Of a DNA stretch of 64,000 nucleotides, positions 11,292-24,700 are shown in pieces; the stretch's first letter is position 1; every line of letters starts with the position of its first letter. The translations under genes and the position numbers were made by a program. Source of the stretch: Bimastos eiseni (taxonomy: Eukaryota; Annelida; Clitellata; Crassiclitellata; Lumbricidae); assembly GCA_959347315.1 (NCBI GenBank), contig OY365815.1, positions 1,150,501-1,214,500 on the forward strand, read 5' to 3'. The notes beneath the pieces were generated by a model. The model did no database searches. It was not told the origin of the DNA and saw nothing but the letters and a program-made list of their open reading frames with translations.

Positions 11292-12642
11292 GTGAGCATT
11301 TTCGAGCGTGTAACTATTAGTACTATGTTAGATTGGAATTTGATTTTTTTGATGGAACGATGAGTCGTTAATTAATATTACCACTGGGTGTGACGCTTTG
11401 ATCCGTTTGAGCATCACAAATGGCCGAAGTTATCGACAGGCGGCGTCCAATGACTCCAGTCTCATCAGTTACTGTACGAAAATATGTAAGCACCATGTCA
11501 GTTGCTAGTGGTTTCGAAGAAACTTCGTTACTATTATGATTTTGCGTCATTACTTGGTTGGGGGAGACTTAGCTTGTTGTCTCTTGTCAGATGCCAATTT
11601 AAGCTCTGATCTGCTTTCTGATCGCATTTTGCAGATGTAACCAAATTCTTAAAGATCCGAATTACTGACAGTCCTATTTATTTAGTATATCAGTACTTTG
11701 ATTTCTAAGCATCCATGACTTGTTGAGTAGTTTATAACATTGCACAGTCCTATAGCATTTGCAAACATATGCAGATGTTTGCAGAGTTTGCCTCTGATGA
11801 CCTAAGTTCAAAATTATTAAGAGATGCATAATAAATACAAACATATAACTGTCTTTTATATTTGTGTATTGGGCTATAGGATGAAGATGGCATACATTTA
11901 ATATCTTGGACCACAATTTTATGGGTTGATCATGTGCTGTCACTGGTTCACCTTAAACATTCATGGACTATGTATACCTAGAGGGGAGTGTTTCAAGTCA
12001 TCTCTTATTCCTTCCTATGTGATAAAAAAGTTCTTGAATTAATTTTATATATAAAATTTGCATCATGATTCATAAGAGTTGGTTAACGTCAGGTTAGGCC
12101 TGGTGAGGGTTGGTCACTGTCTGGCTAGGGATAGTACATCATTATTAAGCTGTTGCTTATACTCCATGTTTCTTTTAAAGTGACCAATCATCGGGACGAT
12201 TTTGTTCCAACCATCGGCACCTTGCTAAAGGACACTGCATATTGCCCGCTGCAAATTGTATGCCAAGGATTATCTTAGATATTCAACAATATATTAAGGT
12301 TTCAGTTATGAATGTTCCTTGCCTATCAACAAACTTTATAATATGACAAAATTTGAGTATTTTGGTCATTTAAGGTTCATGTTTTGTTTCTGTACATTAA
12401 AGTAGATTTTTCTTGTTTTTTTAGGAAAGTATTCATGTGAGGCATGCAAGAAGAAGTGTAAAAAGGAGGCAATACGTCTTCAGGACAAGTACTTCCATGT
12501 GGCCTGTTTCATGTGCAAAGGTTGATACAATTATTGATTATAGTACTAATATTTCATCGTGATCATATTTGCCATCGTCCTAATTTGTATCCATTAAGCA
12601 CTTATAGCAGATTATTATTAAGAGCTATTACATCGACTTTAT

Positions 12643-12675
<33 letters not shown>

Positions 12676-15493
12676 GCAGTTATGTTGCTTATCAAGGAGA
12701 GGATTAGAAAAGTCTTGTGAAGAAGATCCAGAGTTAGAAACAATATTCACAGAGCCATTTGCAGATTTTTCTGGTGCAAAAGACGGCTTTTGACGTTACA
12801 AATGTGTTTGCCCAGAATTCGTGCAAATGTTGTGCATACTCTAAACTTGTACGAATGCTCTAAGCTCGTTTGAAATGCTAAACAGATTGGAGAACATTGA
12901 AGAGTACAGATGAGCAGTCCTTGAGGCAGCCACTTGTAGTCAAATATGATGTGTTAGAGGCTTTGTTTTCTTAGCGTTTGCACATGAATGTTAAATATTC
13001 CTCTCTCTCGCAGTCTCATCTTCTCACTCTGTGTACGGTTGGTGTACTCATCATAACTGAGGTCAAATGGGAATGCAGGTAGGGCAGAAATCTCAACAGA
13101 AATTTCGACCTTGTGGGAATTTGAACTTTGACCTCTCGGTTGACTGTCCATCACGCTATCCACAAGACAGAATTTAAGCATTTGGTTGATTTTAAGTTTC
13201 ATGTGCCATTTGGTAAGGAAACATTAACTCATTTAATTCACCAATTAAAATGCTAAACAGATATAAGAACAATCTCAGCTGATATGCAAATCAAATTTTG
13301 CTAAACACAGATTTATTCTGTTTGCAGATCAAATTTCAGAGCAAATATATATGTTGAGAAATCTGTTTATGACTTGAGTTTGCTTTGGTGTGAAATGAAC
13401 TGTTCTGTGATGATGATGATGATGTTCATGTGTAGAGACCATAGGTAGATATCATTACCAACATAATTACTGGGACATAATGTACATGTGTTAAAGTCAA
13501 CAACAGTAGTGCCCTTTGGACCTGTTATTGTTGCCTGTGAGCAGTGAATTGACAAGTGGGCATTGCTGGTTGATGTCTGTTGTGACTGATACTTGTATGA
13601 AGAAGTTGATCGATATTCATCACACATTGTTTCTAGTCTTCTCTTCACTTGTCAATTGCTTTGGTCTTTTGCTTAGAGCTCTCTGACCAGTTATTAATTG
13701 GTGTTGAGTGTACCTCTTTGTGTCTTTGTATTATTGAAAAGTTCTGTTCTCTTCAGTGAGAACATTCAATAGACAGAGACAGACTCATGCAGAATTATGA
13801 AGGAAAGGAGCCTTGACTGTTGCAACTCATTTCTCACTTCTGGTGTTGCTTAAATAGATTTGTACAAATTACAAATGGTTCGAGATTCCATGACAAATGT
13901 CCCATCTTACACGAGTATCGCATTGACTGCCTTTCAAGTAAAGGATTCAGTTGAAAATCTCTCGTATTTGCATTCAGTTCGGATGGACCCATTTGGTCCT
14001 TGCTCACCCTTCGTCACATCAAAAGCTGCATGTGGTCAGAAGGATACCTCAGTTAGTATGGCATCATTGAATTTTAGAAATGTTAGTAACTGTCTTTAAC
14101 TAGCATCTGCAGAAGTCTCTTCTTCCATAGAAGACTTCATGGCATTAATGACATACTTTGTCCTCTGACCCTATTTGGCATTACCCTTCATCTCAACTTT
14201 CAATAGTTGTTGATGATCCTGTTCTGTTGCATTGTAGAGTGCAAGAAGCCACTTGCTACGGATGGTTTCTACACAAAAGACGGCGCTCACTACTGTGGCG
14301 CCGACTACCAGCGCCTCTTTGGCACAAAATGCCACGCGTGTGGAAAGATAGTTGAAGGTGAAGTGATGACGGTTCTTGGAAAGACCTACCACCAGGACTG
14401 CTTCCGATGCTCCAAATGCCTGTCAGTAATCAGAAAGAAGTTCTACCTCTGTGCTGTTTATTATTATGTCAGATTATCTTTAACTATATTTGCATTGATC
14501 AGTGTAGAGTTTATCCACAAATGAAGGTCGATTAGCAAGATGTTTCTCTATTACCATCTTCCTGCATTATCTTGTCTTGTGTGGAATTTACAGCAGGATT
14601 GCCCGCAAGGAAAACTTATTGGAACGCTGTTAGTATGTGTGTTTCTAACTGTTGGACTTGAGGTCATAATATGTGACTAGCTTCTTCCACTTGACTTCAG
14701 TTGGAAGCTCTTCTGGGTAGAAACGTTGAAGGGGAGCCGTATAAATTTCTAAGTGATTAATTGATTGAGAAATGGTAAGTACTGCAGTGTACTAGATATC
14801 GCTTGGTACTGCTAGCTATTCTTTTTCTGTTTGAATGATCAATATAGAAATAAGCCATAACCAAGTAGACAATTTCCACCGAGTACCGATTAATATGAAC
14901 TATTTGCCGGATCCGGGTACGAACCAAATAGCGGTATATCTGGCAACGAGTACCTTCCATAGGCAAAGCATAGGTAACCTGCCACATGTATAGCTACGGA
15001 GAACTATCTATAGTCAATGCAGAGTCTATAGTAGTACCCTTCATATAGCGTATTTTTACATTCTAGGCTATAGCGATATATTTATTATTTAAAAACTTTA
15101 TTTGTAAACAAATGTAAAACCTTGTTATAAACTTTGAAATATGAAGTTATCAATGACGTCTTTACTTTCTAATGTTTACCAGAAAGTGGGAGGAGCAAAT
15201 TCACGGGGGAAAATTACTGATTTGATTGCCACCTGGGGAATATAACCAAAAGAAATTAAAATATATAAATTAGCATGATCATTATTTTAAAGAAAATCCA
15301 ATTGAATGTTAAGTTCTTGTTCAATTAATCAATGCCTTATAAGTAAGTCCGTTAGTCCTAAATGTATTTGATGAAAAAATATTATTTTATCCAAAAAATA
15401 ATTTATGTCAAAAAAGTTATTTATACTTTCAAATAGTCCAGTATTCGGCCGAGACGAATGTCCGAGGCGATTTCCGGTTATGTCCTATATAGA

Positions 15494-15543
<50 letters not shown>

Positions 15544-16106
15544 TCAGTTGAAGCATTTATTCGTTGTTAATGTGTTATGTTATATCACAGGAAGAAATTC
15601 CAGCCGGGGGAAAAGGCAACATTTGCCAACAATGATGAGCACTGGTGCCACAGCTGTCAGTTGCAGTACCAGGAACAGCAGAAGGAACAGGAACAACAGC
15701 AGCAGCGGCAGACGTCCCCTGTTCCTACTCAGCTTGTTCCTGGTTTCAGAGGATCAGGCACTGCTTCTGCAACTGCTGTTGAAATTCCTACCTCTCCCCA
15801 GTCGATTTACGATGAAAACCAAAAACCCGAAAGTCCTCTACTCGAAGTTGAACCCACAAAACCAAGTTTGTCCTTTTGTTTACTTTATTTCCTCTTTACA
15901 AAACCTCAGGCAATGGATTTTACTTTTTAACCTGACAAGCCAAAATACATTTTCTGTGGTATCAGGTCCATCTGTGCACTGTTTGAATAACAGCGAAAGT
16001 GCCAGCAATGATTCATCGTATGTTTTAGCTGCGTCGTCTGTTGTGTTTCTGTTTGTCGCTAGATATTAAAGCAATGAATATAATGTTGTGACATGCATTT
16101 GCTGGT

Positions 16107-16139
<33 letters not shown>

Positions 16140-19100
16140 TTAGTTTTCTGCTCAGTTAGATTGAAATAGATACTCTAACGAAAGAATAAGGCGATCAAAA
16201 TTGAGACATATGGTAATAAGTCAGTTGGGTAAATTAGTAGACATGACATTATTTGGTTCTGTTTGACAGATGGTTTCCTGAAGCCAGAGTCACCAGTGGA
16301 ACAGAACAGATCTAAGTCTGAAGGTCTGTGTGGTTGATTTTCATTCCAAAAATGGTCTATATGCAGCCAGTCTACCACTTGGCAAATAAGAACTCAGTTT
16401 CTGTTTAATTGGTCAGATGTAATTCGCTGTCATTAAGCGGGTGACATTCTGAGCATTTATGTAGCTCCCCTTCAGGAACCTAACTTAGGAGTGCTGCCAG
16501 CCAGCCAGCCATGACTAAAGAAGAAAGACTTGATTGACTTGTTAAACCCAAGCGGTCGGACCTCGAGTAAAGATCGCAGTTCAAGTGGGACGTTGTTCCA
16601 GATGGAAGGGCCACAGCCAAAAAGTGGGCGCCAGATAATGGCTTAGCGAGCCGACAGAATAGAAACTCGCCCCTCATCATAGATATATCAATGTCTGATA
16701 CAATGAAACCTCTTGGCAGAGTCGCATTTGGTGTTTTATCATGTTCTGCAAAGTTGTAATACGATTGCCTTTGCACTGCTGTCTGTTTCTGAAGCTGTTC
16801 TCTATCCATGGCCTGTTTTGTGTGGGACATGGCAGCCAACTGGTTAGAACCCTCACCTTGTGACACGAAGAGTATGGGTTCGATCCTCCTCTCCCTCCCC
16901 TCCTCCTCCTCTCCTCCTCTTCCCCCTCCTCCTGCTCCTCCTGCTCCTCCTCTGCCCCCCTGAGATGATGGTTACTGTGTAGGGACCTTCAGCAAGGCTT
17001 TCACTTCCAATTGCTCTGCACCATTGATCTTCATAAAGCACATTTTAAGGGTCCATCACAATGGCTAACAAGCTAGATGTGCATAATAAATATGTAATAA
17101 TAGTATTAATAATTAAGTAATGCATTAACCAAGATTAATTAATAATAATGAATATCTCAGACATAGAATTGATTTATTTGTTGGGTTGCTGCTGTCAGAT
17201 CTTAAGTCGGAAGATCTTGGTGACCTTTGACCGGTTCAGATTAGACCGGTTCAGATTAACAGAAGAGTTCTATAAAAATTAATCAAGGGGTTATGAATTT
17301 AATCATGAATTTGTTTTTGTTTGTATTGTATCTGGAATTGTGTTACTTGATTTACAGTTGCAGAAATACCAAAAGAAGATTCTGCAGCTAAAACTCAGGT
17401 TTCTTGCTTTTCAGTTCTGTCTTTAATTTACAATTCGCTTCCTTGTGGCTGCAGTGAGAACAGTTATCACCTTTCACAAAAAGAAATCTAAGTTAGACGT
17501 ATTAAATCATTTCAGAAAGAGAAATCTAAGTTAGACGTATTAAATCATTTCAGAGAGAGAAATCTAAGTTAGACGTATTAATTCATTTCAGAAAGAGAAA
17601 TCTAAGTTAGACGTATTAAGTCACATCAGAGAGAGAAATCTAAGTTAGACGTATTAATTCATTTCAGAAAGAGAAATCTAAGTTAGACGTATTAATTCAT
17701 TTCAGAAAGAGAAATCTAAGTTAGACGTATTAAGTCACATCAGAGAGAGCAATCTAAGTTAGACGTATTAAATCATTTCAGAGAGAGAAATCTAAGTTAG
17801 ACGTATTAAATCAATTCAGAAAGAGAAATCTAAGTTAGACGTATTAATTCATTTCAGAAAGAGAAATCTAAGTTAGACGTATTAAATCATTTCAGAAAGA
17901 GAAATCTAAGTTAGACGTATTAATTCATTTCAGAGAGAGAAATCTAAGTTAGACGTATTAATTCATTTCAGAGAGAGAAATCTGAGTTAGACGTATTAAG
18001 TCACATCAGAGAGAGAAATCTGAGTTAGACGTATTAAGTCACATCAGAGAGAGAAATCTAAGTTAGACGTATTAAATCATTTCGTAAAGAGAAATCTAAG
18101 TTAGACATTAAATCATTTCAGAAAGAGAAATCTAAGTTAGACGTATTAAATCATTTCAGAGAGAGAAATCTAAGTTAAACGTATTAAATCATTTCAGAGA
18201 GAGAAATCTAAGACGTATTAAATCATTAACTAATTGAGTCTCATTCAAACTGCAGAACTTGGAATTCACGGTAATTCCTTAGATGATTTCTTTGGTCAAT
18301 TTCTGATTGGTATTAATTAATTATTAATTGACTTGTGAACGTTTGTATTAGGGCAGTACCGAATAGGTGATTTTCACTATTGAGCCTAATACGAATAATT
18401 GGACCAACTATTTGGCCTAATACGAATAGTGTACAAAATAGGTCTACAGACAAATTTCAAAACTTCCAATGTAGGCAAAAAGTTTCAGTTCAGTAAATTT
18501 AGTACATAAGCTAAAAGTAAACAGTTAACTACCTGTAATTTTGCATTCTTTTGCCAGTCCGTGTCAGCTAGGAATGGAACTAATTTAACAAAACTTAGAA
18601 GTCAGACGGCTGACACAGTGACACTGCGATACTGGGGTCCGGGCAGTAGAGAGTTCCATCAGTCCGCTCGATATAGCAGCCACTGCATGTGCAGAAACAG
18701 ATTTCTCATGACCACTATTCGTATTCAGTCCAACCGCTACTATTTGGCTGAACACCGAATAGCTATTTGGCCCACTATTCAGCTCCAAAGCGAATATTCG
18801 GTACAGCCCTATTTGTATTTCTGTAATGTGTTTTGTAGAAGCCTGCGTCAAATCTTCCTCGTTGCTTTGGAATGCCAAACAACAAGTTCTACAACATTTC
18901 CTACTTGGAGCGTTCAAATGCGGACTTCAAACGAGGCCCTTCAGCGAATGCAGTGGTCAAGGAGCCAGCCATCACTCACTACCATCGACCAAGTAGGTCA
19001 TTGTTTCTACAGGACCACGATTGATAAATCATCCGTCTATGATCGGATGAAGATCTGTTGCGTTATGTAGCTACTCTTCAAGTGAACTCTCTGTTTTCGA

Positions 19101-21759
19101 TGGAGTCTTTTTCTATTTTTCGATTGATGGCATATTTTGTTTTTTGTTAACTGTTGTTGATTGATTCATTGATTGATTGATGGATTGATTGATTTGTCAC
19201 TGGATGAGCTTATTTTTTATTTTATGTATTGACATATATTTTATATATTGGAAATGGAAGAGATAAATGAGGGAGTTAAGATAGCCGGAAGAACGCTGAA
19301 CAATCTGAGATATGCGGATGACACAACACTACTGGCAGGGAAGAAAGTAGATCTGTTAAACCTGATAAGATGGTTGAAGAGAGATTGAGAAGGCAGGTTT
19401 ATATTTCAACATAAAGAAGACAAAGATCATGACAACAGCCGATTGGGACAGTTTTGAGATAAACGGAGAGGAAATAGAGGTGGTAACAAGCTTCACGTTC
19501 CTGGGAGCATCAATAGAAAAAGAGGGAAAGTGTGATATGGAAATAAAAAGAAGGGTAGCGATAGGGAAAGCTGCAATGAATGGACTGGAAAAGATAAGGA
19601 AGGATAAACACGTGAGCATGGAAACAAAAAAAGGCTAGCAAGGGCAATGATCTTCCCTACAGTACTATATGGCTGTGAGACATGGACAATGACAAAGAAC
19701 ATGGAGAAAAAGATCAACGCATGTGAAATATGGATATGGAGGAAGATGCTGAGAATATCGTGTGCGGAGAAAAAGACGAATGAAAAGGTGCGTATGGAGA
19801 TTGGAGTTGAGAATGATGAGACGTTACAACAAACAGCGCTGAGAAAGAAGCTGGATTTCTTCGGACATGTTATGCGAGCAGATGGATTAGAAAAGGAAAT
19901 GATGTTGGCATGCGGAAAAGGAAGGAGAAAACAGGAGCGACCAAGGAAAAATGGATGGACGAGATACACGAAAGAACCGGAATGAACCTGGAGGAATTAA
20001 GAGATGCGACTTCAAAAAGAAAGTATTGAAGACGTTTTTCGCTGCGATCGCTAAAGTTCCAATAACTGACAGCACATGGTGACAAGGTGATTAATCAGAA
20101 CAGACTACATTTGGACTGGACTAAGATCAGTTTTTCTGATTCTTTGATTTATTTTTTGATATTGATTATTATAACTTGATGAATTATTTCTTTCATCATT
20201 TTCATTGACTCTTTTCTTGCAGATAACTTTAGTTACACAAATTTGCGAAGAGACTTCAAGTCAGAACTTGGAATTCAGGGTAAAAACTAGCCTATTATAT
20301 GTAATTAAAATAATATTGAATAATTATATATTAGAATAATATGTAATAGTTACATATAAGAATTATATATTTGAGTAATATACTATAGTGATATGTAATA
20401 ATTATATGTGGTAATTATATATGATAGTAATATGTAATAATATTAACTAAGGCTTTGTTTGATTAGATTTGAACTGATATAACTACAGTATGATTTACTT
20501 GAAATGGTCGAACCATTCAATAACAAGTTAAACAAGAGATGATTTTATAGCTGTATGGCATCCTGTTAGACATCAAATCTGTTCTGTTGCTCGTTTACCA
20601 TGACCCCCTAGGGAGTGGAAGGCAGAGTCAACCTTCTGTAGCTGTTGAGTATCCTGCCTTCTTCTGTTGTTGATGTATAATACGATCAACTGCACAAAAC
20701 AACTGAACAGAGATTACATGTATAGATGCAATAACTGTCCAGTCAGATATCTGAATATTCTATCTGGCAAATTAAAATGAATTATTTTTAGCAGACAGTG
20801 TCTTTCACGAATGCAGTATGTAATTTATATAGTGCCCTTCAAGATAACTATTCAGAGGCCCAGCCAAAGAAAGAGTGTAAAGTCATGAGAAGTTTAGAGA
20901 AAGAGCTAGACAGGTCCAAAGGGAGAGAATGCAGGTGAGAGAGTAAGCTATTCCAAACAGAAGGACCCACAATTGACAAAGCCACATCATGTCTAGTGGC
21001 ATGGCAAGCAATTATAACCACAAAGTCACCGATAGTATCTGTCTGTGACTTGTATGTTACCAAGGCATTTCAATTGCTATCTTCTGACAAGTGTCCATTC
21101 CTTGCATGTAGCCTATGAGGTATGTGAAGTCCACCAGCAACATATGTGGCTTTTATCCGCGTTGTTCTTATCTCTTTTGCCGTTACTTGGCTGTTTAATA
21201 ATTGATGATTGTTCCTTTTATCAATGTTTCATCTATTATATATATATATATATATAATATATAATATATATATATATATGAATGTTACTTTTAAAATAAA
21301 TATATATTATATTTGTGTCGTAGGATATGGAGATAAGAGGGAGATGGTTCTGTTGTCGAAGAGACCGGGTGCCCAGGGCAAACCACTCGCCCCAATCGAA
21401 AGAGACGACTGGCCCGGTCCACCGGAACCAGCCGCTGCCTATCCGGAACTACGTCAGTCCAGATAGATAACTATGCAAACTACAGTTTAAATTGTTCACA
21501 ATCATAAATACCTTTACACAAAGCGTCCTCTTCAATATTTTGGTCCTTATAAATGTCTTTGGCACATTGGCTTGAGAACAATATGTATGTATATGTATGT
21601 ATGTAATACTATGTATGTACTGTTAATGTATCAATCAAGATTTTTTTACTGTGCAATGCTAAAACGTCAAACGGTAACAGATATGCAAGGTAACATTAAA
21701 GGGGGATTTTGCTAGAAATGGTAGGGGAGAAATCCCTAAGATGGGTTATCCATTATGTG

Positions 21760-21790
<31 letters not shown>

Positions 21791-24700
21791 TTTGTATGTA
21801 TGAGGACAGTTAATATGGCACATTTAAATAACTCAAGAAGCCTCTTTGTTCACTATTTGTTGCTCTTTTTGGACATTTGTTTGTGCTTGAAATTAGGTTA
21901 TATTTGAGCTTGTACAAAACTCTTTAAAAATCAAAATGTTGATGTTCAAGGCCTCTACTTGACACCTAATCATCCTGAATACCTTTTCTTGCTGCTATGT
22001 TTCTCTGGTACATAGGTCTCTGCCTGGCATGAACCTGCTGTCCCTTTAGTTTTCTTTTTCTGACTTAATGAAATGAAATTAGCATTGATTACTCTACACT
22101 AATTTTTTCATTTTTGAATAATGTTACAATAAATCTTTGATCTGTCTGTGATTGATGATCATTTGGGTACATCGAGCGAATTGGTTGATTAATTTATTGG
22201 GTGAAAGAGTCCATCTGAATGTGGTTGTCATATTATATATTTAGTGCGAGATAAGATGCCCCAGCAGCCGAAGTCGCCCCACACGGACGAAGCGAAGCAG
22301 ACGGAAGATGAGAAGGTGACAAAAGAGATTGATGAACTGACGAAGATGACTGATTCTGGTGCAGCTGCTGTTATTCTGAGAGATCTGAAGAAGAAGAGAT
22401 CAGAGTCTCCTACGCTCGATCCACGCTGTGCGTCCATGATGCCATCGGCTGCGTTCGAAACCCACAGGAAACTCAGATACGAACAGCCGTACTTTGCATG
22501 TATGTTTCAATGGTTTCAATGATCATCATGTAATGTATTGTATGGAATTAGTGGCCATTCAGTAAAGCACTCCAGGTGCAGGAACCTCAAATGTAGATAA
22601 AGGTTTTGTAGGAGAAAGAAGTATGTAGGAAATGATTGAGAAAGAATGGTAACATATGGAGATGAGGGAAGAGCATTCCATAGTTATGGCTTAATGGGCG
22701 TTATATTATAGATCCAGTTTGATCCATAGTGGTCCTTACATCAATATCGAAATATGCAACTTAATTTATTTAAACATTTCACTTAATTAAACAGTGAGCC
22801 AGCATCTAGTGACAAAGAGGCTCAAAACACGCAGCCTTCGCTCTTACCTACTCAGGTAATTGAGCCAATTGATATTCAAATTACCAAAGCAATAATGAAT
22901 TACCACACTACACTTGTAATGTGAATACTTAGCTGCAAAAATAGAGAATATAAATTATTATATTTAAAATATTTCAGGCATGAGACATGTTATTTTGTGT
23001 GAAAGTTTTCATTTATTCTGGGATCCCTCACCACCTCTGAGATGTCATTTTGTGTTAAATTATTTCATTCAATTGGGGGCCGTGACTCCTCTGAGTTGTT
23101 ATTTTGTATTTAATGTTTTCATTCAATTGTCATTCACAGTCCACTTATGAGCGTTTAGTGGTTTATTGCAATGCCTTGTAAGTATGTGTACCTGTCTGTC
23201 TTATAATGTTTGTCTGTCATTTTGTATGAAATGTTTTCATTCATTTGGGGGCCCCCGAGACGTTATTCACATTAACTCACATTTTGTATTTAATGTTTTC
23301 ATCATTTTGGGCCCCTCTGAGATTTGGGGGCCCTAGGCGCACACCTAGTGTGCCTGTAGGTAAACACGCCACTGGTGACAGACAGACATTATGAGACAGA
23401 CAGGTATACATACTTACCAGGCATTGCAATAAACCAATATATGCTCATAAGAGGACTGTGTTGAGAAATTCCTCCGTGCATTGTCCCAGTTTTGGACAGT
23501 GAGTGAAATACGTCTGAAGACGAGTGTAGCTTGGATTCTCTTTTGATATATACTTGACTCTTTATGCTGAAGGATTCTCAGTCATCGCTGAGCATATGAC
23601 CCTTTGGACTAGAAATATCACGAACTGCAACAGGCTCCTGGCGACTTCAAATATGCTGTGATGGGGGGTTTAAGTTTAGAGTGGTGAGAGGCAGGAGTAA
23701 TGGAGGCAGAGAGGGAAACATATATGTGTTCATATGCGAATTCTAGTGTTGATCGAGTGACCTTGTGGAATATATACTATAAGTAAGTAAGTATGTAAGT
23801 ATATTCTTTATTGAACCAACTGCTTATCTGCACTATAGTGTACAATACATTTTAAAGAACAGTATTATAATTAAGCAATTGAAAAAGAATTTTCACTCTA
23901 GATTGTCTGCAACATACATGCAGTTGTGGGGATTAGCAGATCTTTTAAATAGCCATACATTAATTTTTAAAATACAACATTCTCATTAAAAAGGATTTTC
24001 GCTCTAGATTGTCTGCCTGTGGAATTTCACGGTCATGCGGGCGCGGACACAGGGAGTGGAAGGTCGCCTTTATAGAAGGAAGGCAGCACGTGACCAGGGT
24101 TCTCCTGTATCGCTTTGAATAGACCCGTATCGGCCAACCGGATCAAATGTTCTAAAGGAGGAATATCATCTGGCAGATAGCGTTGGCGAATCAATCTGTT
24201 CATCACTGACTGTACCCGGGCACGCTCCTGCTGCCCCACGTACTCCCACCAGGCCGGGGCCGCATACAACATGCGGGCCACTGTAGTTGAACGCACCTTG
24301 TCAAAAAGCAATAGTCCTGAGAGTCCATGCACCACCATTATACGCAAAGCATACATTGATTGCCTTGCCTGACAACATATTCTATTTATATGAGGTTCAA
24401 AAGTGAGATTTTCAGTCATGATGACCCTGAGGATAACCACCATACTTTTGACCCTTGGCAGTCCTGGCATCTCCAATGGATCTTCTCCTCGACCTCCTCG
24501 CCCCCACGCTGTATAATCATCTGTTGTGTCTTTTTGATATTTAGTCGTAGGTTGCATTCGGCAGTCCACTCAGACACATGATTTAGTTCAATCTCAATCG
24601 TGTCTTTGTTGGAACCAGGAATCAACAGGTATGTGTCGTCAGCATACTTGACCAGTCTATTTGCCATTATGAAGTGTAAAAGGCCGAGTCCAGAACCCTG

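Noticed and set aside
15458..16069. 203-codon open frame
   Set aside because: Begins in an AT dinucleotide run and crosses ABLIM exon 4 in a wrong frame; the LIM frame with all zinc ligands is another one.
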